The position numbers and the translations under genes were made by a program. Source: Trifolium pratense (lineage: Eukaryota > Streptophyta > Magnoliopsida > Fabales > Fabaceae). Taken from it: DNA of 64,000 nucleotides. The DNA lies in the NCBI RefSeq assembly GCF_020283565.1, contig NC_060065.1, positions 43,884,409 to 43,948,408 on the forward strand. Direction: 5' to 3'. Positions 13,601 through 25,600 of the stretch are shown in pieces. The notes beneath the pieces are model-generated. The model was not told the DNA's origin. It saw nothing but the letters and a program-made list of their open reading frames with translations, and made no database searches. Numbering within the stretch: position 1 is the stretch's first letter; the number at the start of each line of letters is the position of its first letter.

Positions 13601-13947
13601 ATGTCGGTGTTATGTAGTTGAAAGTTCATAAATATACCTGATAGTTGACTATTACTTCTTTTGTAGGATGTTTTTACTAGTGGGATCGGTTGGGCAATAT
13701 TTGGAGGACTTCCATATGATTTGGTAAACACAAATTCCTTTGAGGACTTGAATTCTTGATTAGTGGCTCATTAACACTTCTATTTTTTTTTTTACTAATA
13801 GTGGTTCATTAACATTGTATTCAATTTTTTTTTTTGTAAACTTATAATGTCATTTGTTTTGATTGTATGCAGTTCAATGTTCTTGGTCAATCACTTGGCT
13901 TCTTTGGTTCCTGTTTGTATGCCTATTGTAAAATCCAAGGAATATGA
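7652..13947 (+). CDS. UGNT1: Nucleotide-sugar transporter, UGNT1/SLC35D type
   Basis: Ten exons join in frame into 339 aa: 7652-7778, 11243-11319, 11509-11676, 11777-11910, 12482-12612, 12705-12749, 13017-13114, 13202-13309, 13667-13723 and 13873-13947. The product is very hydrophobic, with about ten predicted helices and a short polar N-terminus, which matches the usual 320-350 aa of Golgi/ER nucleotide-sugar antiporters of the drug/metabolite transporter superfamily. Diagnostic blocks are MFNKAALTSYKFP, IPMYTTLRRTTVAF, GALIAGARDLSFDAYAY, INYIVVLNTTVNSALTQ and the GWAIFGG turn. This pattern is closest to plant UGNT1 (UDP-GlcNAc import in Arabidopsis). Substrate is inferred by family only. 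The first ATG at 7652 is chosen; upstream in-frame codons lack an ATG. Intron 1 is 3.4 kb. A broken copy of exons 7-10 lies downstream at 18617-19372. Confidence 0.87.
8760..9105. repeat. Degraded TRIM-like pair in UGNT1 intron 1
   Basis: Two related segments, about 8800-8893 and 8995-9095, share TCACTTATAAACACATATTT, a GTCATCT block and TGAGACTT.TTAACA, separated by about 140 bp. The last block resembles the end of many legume TRIM LTRs. No intact primer site or target duplication was found, so it is a decayed element at best. Confidence 0.45.
10510..10900 (-). other. Unrecognised 125-codon open frame in UGNT1 intron 1
   Basis: A minus-strand frame of 125 aa at 10513-10890 is hydrophobic and Cys/Leu-rich, with two or three possible membrane segments. 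It sits in a locally less AT-rich island within the transporter intron. I recognise no domain. It could be a transposon tail or chance; there is no sign of splicing or conservation to argue for a gene. Confidence 0.25.
13445..13625. repeat. GTGTC/GACAC-rich dispersed repeat, copy 2
   Basis: ATCGACACAAATACAGACACC at the left and a GTCGGTGTT motif at the right flank an AT-rich centre inside UGNT1 intron 8. The same piece is present in the duplicated block at about 18945-19080, so the insertion is older than that duplication. Confidence 0.45.
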
Positions 13948-15742
13948 AGATGACAGAGTTCATTAAGCAACATCAAAACTAAAAGAAGGTAGAATGGTGC
14001 AAGATTATACCATACCCCCTTCAGATTTTGCTATAATAGAGACTAGAGGATCAGGATTGTTTTCAGTTTCAAGGAAACTTGCATACGATCTTAGCCATTA
14101 AAAATATCGTATTTTGATATGTAGATATTTTGGACCACGTAGGATATTATGTTGAACAAAAGCTATGATATATTGGCAAATGCAAATTTTGTAATTTTTA
14201 TACTTAATAAGTCTTTTGGTCTCATGCATTAAAGTTTCAATTTGATTCCCTCATGAAAAACATTTCGCTGATTTAATAATCGTCGCCAAGTGGCCATATA
14301 ATACCGTGTAATTCGCCAATTGTTGCAAATAGATGTCTTGTGTGGCAAATGGTTATCCAATGTGGCGGCACATTGAATAACCATATAACTTCCTTAACCT
14401 CATATTTCATTTGTTAAGAGTTGGTTTACATAAGATATAAGATCTCTAAAGTCAAATGTTGCATAGCCAACAAGGCTGCATGCTGCTACTAGCACCATTA
14501 GTCCTAAAAACCAGGCACAAATTACTAGCACCATAAGTTTGAATCATGATCCTGTGGTGACTGCACACAGTCAACAAGCTTAAAACCGTCAGATCAAGAT
14601 CCAGATTTCGACTGAATTTTAATATTAAATAAAAATTAAAAATTGTCTTAAGAATTGAATTGTCCTATTCTGATCAAGATCGAATGGCCTGCTGCCAACT
14701 GCATGCAGCAACGACTACACTGAATCTGGATTGCTTAAGTTCTACGAAATCTCACTCAACTTTCCAACAAACTTTCTTGCAATCACTCATATGTCTGCAT
14801 ACCATACTAACTGTATTAGCCAAATTAAGCTTTCATCGGTACTCAAATAAGTATTAGCATTGAATTAAAAACATGTCGTAGCTAACGAAAAGAATGTTTC
14901 AGCTTCTCAATACTTTATCTCAAACTCACTGCTCAACGTAGCATCTGTTATCATCTCACTGTACTAGTTCTCCACCCAATAAGCTATCAATATCTGTTAT
15001 CATTTCACTTCAAGTTTTTTCACTAACAAAGCTTTGTAAAGCCATGGATGGAGTTCATTGATTTAAAAAGTCAAACAAACCTCAGTGCATTAGTATTAGT
15101 AATTAGTTGACATCTAGACCCATAAGTGATAACTAGTTGAAATTCCCTCAATTTTTTTGAACTATAAACTCAACAATCATGGAAGGTGAAAAATGTGTTT
15201 TATTAATGGGATATATGAGAAGTTTCATGATATGTGAAAGGCGAACCAAGATGGCTTTGGCATAGCTGCTGAGTGAAAATAATTCAGATGAAGGGACTGA
15301 TGATAAATTTTGTATGATTTCAGAATGTGGTGGAAAACTAAACTTTACTGAGCAGATTGATAGATAAGAATGAGGATGCTGAAGAGACTGATGATAAATT
15401 TAGAACAGGGTTTACCAGCAACCACCTATAAAAATTAGTGTTATTCTCACCTTGTGGCAGTAGGTAGGTGAGTATTTCCTAAGCATTTCAAAAGATGTTT
15501 CAATCCTATTGCATTTTCAAAACAGTACATATAAAAGCAAACACGCAGAATTGGAAATAACTTATCGAGGGATATTAAGTTAATTTCATAGGAATCTAAA
15601 GCATATTAAGCATAACATATCTTCAGGCATTCATCAATGTCTACAACTGTAAAATCATCAAAGAAAACAAGCCAACTTTGTCCCAAAATCAAAGCTACCA
15701 AAAGACAGGAGGAAAAAATAACTAGGAAAACTTGGATCAAGA
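13948..15742. other. Convergent spacer between UGNT1 and RPS20
   Basis: The spacer holds the 3' ends of both genes, which face each other. No gene was seen; the 65-codon frame at 14660-14857 is not taken as coding even though a similar frame recurs at 20088-20279, because the whole spacer is duplicated. The downstream copy (19373-20830) follows this sequence with small indels and one loss of roughly 300 bp. Confidence 0.6.
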
Positions 15743-17672
<1,930 letters not shown>

Positions 17673-17686
17673 GGTTCAAAGTAAAA

Positions 17687-18017
17687 CTGAAAAATTCATA
17701 TAACAATCACTTTCATCAAATTTATGAACCATAATACAACATACAAAGAACATGTCAGTATTGAATTAATTCCCAAAATATCAAACTTTATACTTATTGA
17801 GTATTCAAAATTCATGTGAAACATAAAACAAATTGAAATTCAGAACCAATGCAAACAATAAAAAAAATGATTTTTTTTTACATCAATCGAAATTGAAATA
17901 CCCTTCAAACATACTAATCCAGTAACAAATATTAAACAAAAAGGGGTAACAAAATCAAACACAAAAACACAAATTAAAATAAAAAAACGATTGATGTGAG
18001 AAGCAGTGAAGAACTAC
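17687..18017 (-). other. RPS20: Intron in the RPS20 5' leader
   Basis: On the minus strand a donor (AAG/GTAGTT) at 18017 and an acceptor (TTTTTCAG/TTTTAC) ending at 17687 bracket an AT-rich, T-rich segment. This leaves 13 untranslated bases before the ATG. Leader introns are common in plant ribosomal-protein genes. A diverged copy of this intron survives at about 21136-21345. Confidence 0.7.
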
Positions 18018-18131
18018 CTTGTAAGAAGACGAGAAACGCTACGAAGCTTCTGTGCTGGAAATTTCCGGCGATGGTGGTTTGGAGAGGTAAGGGAGGCGGT
18101 GAAGAAGAATGGTTGACGACGATACAAGCTG

Positions 18132-18140
18132 CTAGGGTTT
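18132..18140 (-). promoter_or_regulatory. RPS20: Telo-box in the RPS20 leader/promoter
   Basis: The minus strand reads AAACCCTAG. Telo-boxes of this form are a hallmark of plant ribosomal-protein and other translation genes and work with site II elements. Confidence 0.7.
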
Positions 18141-18245
18141 CTTCAATTTTATTTGAAAGTTTGTGTTTTATTTTATCTTCTGTGGGGGTGCATGAAACAT
18201 AGAGGGGTGCGCGCCAAGTAATATGCAAGGGAGGAGAGGGGAAGC

Positions 18246-18270
18246 AGCCCAAATAAAAGAGGTCTATATA
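18246..18270 (-). promoter_or_regulatory. RPS20: Site II element and TATA-like box of RPS20
   Basis: The minus strand reads TATATAG at 18270-18264 followed by TGGGCT at 18251-18246. TGGGCY (site II) is bound by TCP factors and drives expression in dividing cells. Order and spacing fit a minus-strand promoter that starts transcription near 18200-18240. Confidence 0.55.
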
Positions 18271-18298
18271 CTAATAGGGAGAAGTGATTTATTTTTTC

Positions 18299-18489
18299 CA
18301 CCCTACCCATCTTTTTGCGCGCCCTACTTAAATAGCTGACATCCCCAAAAATACCTTACATTTATAATGTTTGCTACTTAAGTAGCGGATGATATTTTTC
18401 AAAAATTCTCATTTTTATAACGTCTGCTACTTAAGTAGCGGAAAAGTAAAAAGGAAAAGACGTAAAACGCGCGAGTAATCGGTAGGGTG
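18299..18489. mobile_element. Small element with inverted ends (MITE-like)
   Basis: CACCCTACC at 18299-18307 and GGTAGGGTG at 18481-18489 are perfect 9-bp inverted repeats. Each is followed inward by a GCGCG-containing block (18315-18320 and 18469-18473). The interior carries two copies of the palindrome CTACTTAAGTAG (18374-18385, 18427-18438) and a variant near 18323. A target-site duplication was not clear. The piece sits directly upstream of the RPS20 promoter, at the edge of the duplicated block. Confidence 0.5.
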
Positions 18490-18616
18490 ACAGTAATTTT
18501 GTTTATTGTTCGAATATTAAATAGTTTAATGATAAACTTACTAGGATTTGTCAAAAAAAAAAAAAAACTTCGATAAAAAGTGAAAAAATGTGTTCTTAAA
18601 TTTCTTTTAATTTTAG

Positions 18617-19372
18617 TGATAATTTGTGGACCAATAATGTTTCTCTGGTCCTTGCTTAGAGGTGACCTACAATCAACACTCAACTTCCCATACTTGTTCT
18701 ACACTGGATTTCAGGTGCTTCTTGTTACCAAATATTAATTAATATACTTGGAACATTCATGTATGTTTGAAAATGTTATGAATTTTAATGCATTGAAATC
18801 TTGGTTAGGTTGTGATGGTTATAAACTACATTGTAGTTTTAAATACAATTGTCAACTCAGCACTTACACAGACAATCTGTGGTAATTTAAAGGTTAGTTA
18901 TGTTTCTACGTTATGTCATTCTTAATATCAACCGCCTAAGAAGCATCGACACAAATACTAACATCAGACACAACATTGACAATGATAAGTCTACACTAAT
19001 ATAACCACATGTATTAGTGTCATATCAGTGTTTGACCAAGACACATGTCTGACACAAATTCAATTTGAAATGTCGTTGTTGTAATTGAGAGTCCATAAAT
19101 ATACCTAATAGTTGATATTACTTCTTTTGCAGGATGTTTTTACTAGTGGGATTGGTTGGGCAATATTCGGAGGACTTCCATATGATTTGGTAAATACAAA
19201 TCCGTTTGAGGACTTGAATTCTTGATTAGTGGCTCATTAACATTGTATTCAATTTTTTTTGTAAACTTATAATGTCATTTGTTTTGATTGTATGCAGTTC
19301 AATGTTCTTGGTCAATCACTTGGCTTCTTTGGTTCTTGTTTGTGTGCCTATTGTAAAATCCAAGGAATATGA
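18617..19372 (+). pseudogene. Truncated UGNT1 copy (exons 7-10 only)
   Basis: Four segments match the last four transporter exons with intact GT-AG borders: 18617-18714, 18809-18892, 19133-19189 and 19298-19372, ending at the same stop. The second lacks eight codons relative to the parent (in-frame deletion of the VMALSCAFTFF region). There is no upstream exon or start codon between the RPS20 promoter and 18617, so only a fragment of about four C-terminal helices could be encoded. It arose by direct segmental duplication from the gene 5.6 kb upstream. Confidence 0.88.
18945..19080. repeat. GTGTC/GACAC-rich dispersed repeat, copy 3
   Basis: This is the copy of the 13445-13625 repeat carried along in the duplicated transporter intron, slightly shortened. 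Confidence 0.45.
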
Positions 19373-20835
19373 AGATGACATATTCATTTAGAAACATCAA
19401 AACTAAAAGAAGGTAGAATGGTGCAAGATTATACCATGCCCCTTCAGATTTTGCTCTAATAGATTAGAGGATCAGGATCGTTTTCAGTTTCGAAGAAACT
19501 TACATACGATCTTAGCCATTAAAAATATTGTATTTTGATATGTAGATATTTCAGACAATGTAGAATATTGTGCTGAACAAAAAGCTATGTTATATATTGA
19601 TAATTGCTAATGTTGTAATTTTTATGCTTAATAAGTCTTTTGGTCGCATGCTTTCTCATGCCAAGTGACCATATAATACGGTGTCATTCTCCAATTGTCA
19701 CAAATAGATGTCTTATGTGGCAAATGGTTATCCAATGTGGCAATAAACAGAGCGACATGGATCGCACATTGGATAACCATATACCTTCATTAACCTCTAA
19801 TTGATTCATTTGTTAAGAGTTGGTTTACATAAAGATATGACATATTTGTAATCTCCTTTTCACAAGATCTGTAAAGTCAAATCCTGCATAGCCAACAAGG
19901 CTGCTACAAGCACCATTATTAGTCTTACAAACCAGGCACAACTTACTAGCACACTTAAGTTCAAATCATGGTTATGTAGTGACTGAACAGTCAGCAAGCT
20001 TAAAACCGTCTGATCAAGATCCAAAGATCAAGATTTCAACGAAATTTTAATATTAAACAAAAATTAATAAATGACTTAAGATTTGAATTGTCCGATCAAG
20101 ATTGGATGGCCTGCTGCCAACTACATGCAGCAACGACTACACTGAATCTTGATTGCTCAAGTTCTACTAGATCTCACTCAACTTTCCAACAAACTTTCTT
20201 GCAATCACTCATAAGTCTTCATAGCATACTAACTGTACGGGCCAAACTAAGCTTTCATCAGTACTCAAATAAGTGTTAGCATTTAATTAAAAACATGTCG
20301 CCGACGAAAAGAATGTATCTATCAACTATTGCATTTAAAAATGTGTTTTTTTAGTAATGGATATTTAGTGAAAAATGTGTTTTTTAGTAATGGGATATTT
20401 AAGAAGTTTCATGATATGTGAAAGTTGAACCACGATGGCTTTGGCGTAGTTGCTGAGTTAAAAAATTTCAGATGAAGGGACTGATGATAAATTTTGTATG
20501 ATTTCAGAATGTGGTGGAAAACTAAACTTTACTGAGCAGATTCAGATTGATAGACAAGAATGAGGATGCTGAAGGGACTGATGATAAATTTAGAACAGGA
20601 TTTACCAGCAACCACCTATAAAAATTAGTGTTATTCTCGCCTTGTGGCAGTAGGTAGGTGAGTATTTCCTAAGCATTTCAAAAGATGTTTCAATCCTATT
20701 GCATTTTTAAAACAGTATATATATACATGTACAAAGCAAACACGTAGAATTGGAAATCAAGGGTAAGTTAATTTCATAGGAATCTAAAGCATATTAAGCA
20801 TATCATATCGCATTCATCAATGTCTTCATAAGCTC
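19373..20835. repeat. Second copy of the UGNT1-RPS20 spacer
   Basis: The sequence follows 13948-15650 with scattered substitutions and indels; the clearest stretches are GGTTTACATAA, CTGCTGCCAACT and CACCTATAAAAATTAGTGTT. Homology stops close to 20830, just short of where the RPS20 stop codon would lie. Confidence 0.8.
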
Positions 20836-21135
20836 TTACTTCTTCATTATATATTCTATCATAAAATGCTTAGAAAAGGGAAGGCGAGGAAGAATTTATC
20901 CAATATCTTTTAATCAAGGAAATCACAGCCTTAATAATAGTCACATTTGAGCAAACCGCAAACACAAATAGTAGGCACCATAGATGTCATCATTATTAAT
21001 AACTTCAACAACCTTGCCCCGACAGGTAGAGAAATGAAGGATTCATAGCTTCTCACGCCATTGGTCAGAGTACCTGAAGAAATTATGAAAAAAAGTTATC
21101 ACTGTTGTCAAATTTATGATAGAATATATAATGAA
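20836..21135. other. Non-homologous filler where RPS20 coding exons are missing
   Basis: About 300 bp that match neither the RPS20 coding exons nor their introns by eye separate two segments that do match the parent block. On the minus strand a stretch at about 20960-21040 can be read as GKVVEVINNDDIYGAYYL, which faintly recalls Agenet/Tudor-like repeats, but it is too short to call. Confidence 0.5.
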
Positions 21136-21350
21136 GTATTGAATTGATTCCCAAAATAAAACATCATGTTTAATGAGTACTAGTTTTGAAAATACACACG
21201 CAACATCGCTCACCATGTACATAGCACAAATGAATGAAAATTTGAACTCAATGAAAACATTAAAAAAAAAAAACGATTTTTTTTTAATTCTAAATTGTAG
21301 TGTGATTGTTTTTCTTACCACTTCTTTGTAAACTTCCGGCAGTGGTGTTT
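21136..21350 (-). pseudogene. Remnant of the RPS20 5' leader
   Basis: This matches 17757-18070 of the real gene: TATTGAATTGATTCCCAAAAT, a run of A then GATTTTTTTTT, and CTTCCGGCAGTGGTG against TTTCCGGCGATGGTG. It corresponds to the leader intron and part of leader exon 1. No coding exon of RPS20 remains nearby, so it is a dead copy. Confidence 0.7.
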
Positions 21351-22497
21351 GCATAACAGCTTACTATAGGAGAAGATACTACTTTTCATTTTAATGGTGA
21401 AGAGAAAGTTACTTGAGTTGTTCTATTTTTGCCTAGGATCAATGACATGGAAGCTTATGAACCATGGATTTGATGCACACTGTTTTAGGATTTTGAATGG
21501 CTCAGATTTTATATTTGGTGTTTCTTTATAGAGGGTGTTTCTTTATAGATCATGTGACTTGCACATGACATGTTAAAGATTTTCATGGTTTGGGAAAAAT
21601 GAAGGAGAAGAGCTTAGAAAGTCTTAAAATAGTAAAAAAATTAAAAATCATAAGAATTTATATTGATATCAGATGATAAAAATAGTATAATGATGGCTCT
21701 TATATAGAATAATTTGAGGACTAACTAACTAAAACAACTATTAACCAACTCTAACAAAGTAATGGACTATAACAAACCAATGAAAAGTAAAGTAATTAAT
21801 GGGGAACTTTTGGCTAATTATTCTTAACATGACATTTTAATTAAATGTTTTATTTTACTCACATTTTAATATGTTGGATTTTTTTGTACGCATATTATTT
21901 AAAATGTATCGGTACATAATAATAATTTATAAATAATGTTTATTTGTTTTTTTTTATATTAAATGTTATATGAGGATTTATTAGAATTGTTTATCTCAAC
22001 AGTGTATTAATTTTTTTTTTTGATAATCAAAATTTTATTATAAGGGAGTACAAAGGGGTACTCAAACTCTTACAACAAAGAGCACTAAACTAAGTGCTCA
22101 TAATACAAGACATAGGATTTAAACATCAAAAAGGAAAAGGAGTACAAGTCCTACGCCCATACCGACTAGTAAACCACAACCAAGAATTAATGAATATATT
22201 CAAATAAGATATATGTATTATTGTGTTCACCTATTATAACTTTAACGTTAGTTAATTAAGTAACGTATTATTGTGTTCACCTAAAAATGAGAAATTTTGA
22301 GGAAAAAAATACTTTGTTAAGATTTTTATAACGTCCGCTACTTAAGTAGCAGAAGGGTAAAATAATGTTGTCCCAAAAGTTGTCACAAAACTTGTTTACA
22401 TATAACACTACTCTTTGTGATTTTACATCAAGATTAATAAACTTATCTTGGATATTTTTAATCATCCTCGCAGAGATAATGATTGAAAAGTACGATC
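21351..22497. other. Spacer left of the LTR array
   Basis: AT-rich with no gene. At 22011-22090 a T-run followed by GATAATCAAAATTTTATTATAA and GTACAAAGGGGTACTC reads, on the minus strand, as the 3' end and poly-A tail of a LINE like the one at 46870-46936. At 22338-22349 the palindrome CTACTTAAGTAG recurs in a context shared with 18415-18445. CGATC at 22493-22497 is the left target-site duplication of the LTR array. Confidence 0.55.
22011..22180 (-). mobile_element. LINE 3' tail fragment (minus strand)
   Basis: Read on the minus strand, GAGTACCCCTTTGTACTCCC is followed by an AATAAAATTTTGATTATC block and a poly-A run. The same order (tandem GTACTCC, AT-rich block, TTATC, poly-A) occurs on the plus strand at 46870-46936. 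No coding part is recognisable. Confidence 0.45.
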
Positions 22498-24496
22498 TGT
22501 AACGACCCGATTTTTTAGTAAATCGATATTTTATATATATGCATATATTTTGGGTTAGTGTTAAATATTTATTTACGCGACGTATAATTATTTATCGCGA
22601 ACATAAGTTTGTGAGCGAAATCTTTGCCATGTTAGTGGGCTTGGGCGTGTGATAGAAGCTTAGTGGGCTTAGGCAAGTTGGGCTTGAACCAAGAGAATTG
22701 GAGAGTAGTATAAGTAGCAAGTCAAAACCATGAATAGTCTCACAATTCATTTTTCATGAGAAGTTAGAAGTTAGCAAGAGAGAAAGCTAAGCTAGGGTTT
22801 TGGCTAGGAGAGCAAGGAGAAGAACTCGAGCAAGGAGAAGAGTATAGAGGCCAAGAATCATCGTTCAATCTAAGGTGAGAGTGGTTAAGCATAAGCTTGG
22901 GTGATCCAAGAGAGTGGAGGTGTCTAGCCTCCATTCCTGAACTCTCTCATCCAATTTCTTTGGGGTTTGGGTGAAATTTCTTTATCATAAACATGTCTTT
23001 TCATCTTAGTATGCTTAATGAACATCTAGGAGGGAATATGTATATGTTTGATGATGGTTTTGCATGTTTATGCAACTTTGCTTATTTTGCAAGAAATTGA
23101 CATGATTTTGAGTGTTTGATGTATTTGGATGTTTGGAAGGGATGATTAATGTTCCTTGATACCATATATGCTTGGAATTGTTGTTTATAAGAATTTATAA
23201 CATGTCTAGATGAATTTTTGAGTGGATTCAAGGTTAAACCGCCTTATTGAAACTCAAGAACAGATATTTTTCTGGTGTAGTTCGCTAAGCGACCAGGAGT
23301 TCGCTGTAGCGAATAGTTCGCTGAAGCTCGCCAATGCTCGCCATGAGCAGGTGACTTCCTGGTGAGGTTCGCTATGTCTCGCTAAGCCCTCGCTTAGCGA
23401 AGGCCTCAGTGACAGCAATTTTTGTTAATGTTTGTAAAGTGTGTGTATCCATGTATTTGGTTTCGTTTTGGTTTGGAATTATTATATGTTTAATAATTGT
23501 GTTGTGTAATGGCATTTATATAAAATGTCAAAGAAGTATATGTATTTTGTATATCGGGTTGTCCGATAAAGAAGAATATCAGTTTGTCTGATAAAGAAGT
23601 TTAATGGATTATGTTATCCATGTAGTGAGCAGTAGCTTCGTGCTAAGTGATTATCATATGTTTGGTAAATGCATGGCATTCATAAATTCATGCATTATTT
23701 AGGGATATCAGACTTGTCTGATAAAGAAGGATATTGGACTTGTCCAATAAAGAAGAATATCAATGGTAAGTTCCTTGATAAAGAAGATGGTACCACATGC
23801 ATTAGTCGTGTCTAGGTTGGCATGACATTGAATGTTTGGCATTAGTCGCATTTGAGTAAATGTGCAATTATGTGTTATGTGTTATGTGAGTTCTTTGTGT
23901 TGTCCGAGACGACGTGAAACTATCTGGTTGTGTAATTGTGTTATGTGTTATTTGGTGTATTCCTTATTGAAACATGTGTGTGAGTTAGTAATACGTGATA
24001 GGTTGAATATAGGTGCGTTTCTATATTCGTATGTATGTGATTATGTTTACTAACTCTCTACCTAATTGTTATGTGCTGGACCTTTGGGGGTTCAGGTATT
24101 CAGGTCGAGGTTTCGATCGAGTTTTAGCTGCAGATCGTTTTGGTGTGGAGCACTTTTGGTGAGGAGCTAGTGTAGGCTACCTTTGTATAGTTTTGTTAAG
24201 TTTAGTTTGGTTGTGATGTATATTAGTGCTCTGGTAGTTGTAACATCGAGTCGGGGATCGTTTGTATTCCGTCGTATATCGATGCGAACAGCTTAACTTA
24301 TGTTTTATGTAAATGAATTATCTTTGGAACTATTTTGTTCATTGCTTTGAAAATCCTTTATGTTATGTTTTCCGCTGCGACGTTTCGTGTCATGTGCACG
24401 ATCGTTTTGAAAATGTTTTCCGTAGCGCTCCGGCTACTTATCTTTAAAAAGTTTTTAAGATCACGTTTTTAAGGGTAGTTAGTTCGGGGTGTTACA
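22498..24496 (+). repeat. LTR 1 of the gag-only array
   Basis: 1,999 bp, TGTAAC...GTTACA. A TATA-like TATAAG near 22711 suggests a promoter. A cluster of TTCGCT/AGCGAA inverted motifs lies at 23279-23403 and a set of GATAAAGAAG repeats at 23559-23790. It differs from the other LTRs at 22915 (T instead of G). Confidence 0.95.
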
Positions 24497-24501
24497 ATAG
24501 T

Positions 24502-24513
24502 TGGTATCAGAGC
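24502..24513 (+). other. Primer-binding site, initiator tRNA-Met (unit 1)
   Basis: TGGTATCAGAGC, five bases after the LTR end, is the classic plant primer site. Copies are at 27611-27622 and 30720-30731. Confidence 0.9.
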
Positions 24514-24619
24514 AGGTCGGTTCATGTGAGCCATTAGGATTTTCTTTCTCTTGTATGAAGCATGTGTTGGGTACACTGTTAATACATTCTAACGTCGAGT
24601 TGTGATTCGTTCAGGAATC

Positions 24620-25540
24620 ATGGCTGCTGCTAGGACCAACGCTCAGATTGCACAAGCTTTGACTGCTTTGACTACATTGGTGGTAAGGGATAATGACCCG
24701 GGAAGGGATAGTGAGAAAAGATTGGAAAGGTTTATGTCGCATAAACCGACTCTGTTTACCGGAGGCTATAACCCGGAGGGAGCTATCAAGTGGTTAGATG
24801 AGGTTGAGATCATCTTTGAAGCAATGAGTTGTTCTGAGGAGAACAAGACTACTTTGGGAACTTATGCCCTTAGAGAGGAGGCAATCGTTTGGTGGAGGAA
24901 CGTGAGACTCAGGATAGGAGTGGACGGTGTTGCTATCGTTTGGGAAACTTTCAAAAGGGAATTTTTAAGGAAGTACTTTCCGGCTGATGTGAAGAATAAG
25001 AAAGTGATCGAGTTCATGGAGCTCAAGCAAGGAAATTTATCGGTCGCCGAGTATTCGGCTAAGTTTGAAGCTTTGTGTGTGTTTAGTCCACACTACAACA
25101 CGGTGGAAGCCGAAGAGGATAAGTGTGTCAAGTTCGAGAGTGGACTTCGTCCGGATATCAAGCTTTTGATTGGATTTTCTGAAATCAGGGATTTTCCGAC
25201 CCTTATGACCAAGGCAAGGATTTGTGATGAAGATAGCAAAGCCAAGACCAACTACTATAAGGTTCTGAATGATAGGAAAGGAAAAGGTTTGGATCGTGGT
25301 AAGCCGTATGAGAACAAGGGCAATGGAAGTGGAAAGAAGAAGCAAGGAAGTGGAAGTTGTTACAAATGTGGAGAGCGGGGTCATATGTCATATGATTGCC
25401 CGAGGAAAAGCGACAAGTGTTTCAATTGTGGACAGTTTGGGCACAAGGCCGATGCTTGTCGGGTGAAAGTGTTTTGTTTCAATTGTGGCGAGGAAGGTCA
25501 CAAGAGTCCGGTATGCAAGAAACCGAAGATGCCGCGTTGA
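24620..25540 (+). CDS. Retrotransposon Gag, unit 1
   Basis: 306 aa from the ATG at 24620. Residues about 45-200 form a Retrotrans_gag capsid-like domain (AIKWLDEVEIIFEAMSC, WWRNVRLR, FKREFLRKYFP, MELKQGNLSVAEYSAKFE), closest to chromovirus/Tekay-type gypsy elements. The C-terminal 60 residues hold three CCHC zinc knuckles at about 247-260 (CYKCGERGHMSYDC), 267-280 (CFNCGQFGHKADAC) and 286-299 (CFNCGEEGHKSPVC). The frame is undamaged. It stops 66 bp before the next LTR, leaving no room for Pol. The protein should form the particle that packages the element RNA. The open frame could start six codons earlier only with a GTG, so the ATG is used. Confidence 0.93.
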   Translation: MAAARTNAQIAQALTALTTLVVRDNDPGRDSEKRLERFMSHKPTLFTGGYNPEGAIKWLDEVEIIFEAMSCSEENKTTLGTYALREEAIVWWRNVRLRIGVDGVAIVWETFKREFLRKYFPADVKNKKVIEFMELKQGNLSVAEYSAKFEALCVFSPHYNTVEAEEDKCVKFESGLRPDIKLLIGFSEIRDFPTLMTKARICDEDSKAKTNYYKVLNDRKGKGLDRGKPYENKGNGSGKKKQGSGSCYKCGERGHMSYDCPRKSDKCFNCGQFGHKADACRVKVFCFNCGEEGHKSPVCKKPKMPR

Positions 25541-25592
25541 GGGTTCGTTCTCTGTTTTATCTCTTAGGTAATTTCGAGGGCGAAATTCTTTT

Positions 25593-25600
25593 AAGGGGGG
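25593..25600 (+). other. Polypurine tract, unit 1
   Basis: AAGGGGGG followed by TAGAGT and the TG of the next LTR. The same tract is at 28702-28709 and 31811-31818. Confidence 0.8.

Noticed and set aside
18617..19372. Second functional nucleotide-sugar transporter
   Set aside because: Although splice sites are kept, exons 1-6 and a start codon are absent and eight codons in a membrane helix are deleted.
23409..24053. Cys/Val-rich 60- and 63-codon frames in each LTR
   Set aside because: Low-complexity reads of GT-rich LTR sequence, without family features; LTR sequence, not genes.
25037..25384. 115-codon and 62-codon minus-strand frames within gag (repeated in all three units)
   Set aside because: They are antisense shadows of the well-supported Gag frame; they recur only because the unit is repeated.
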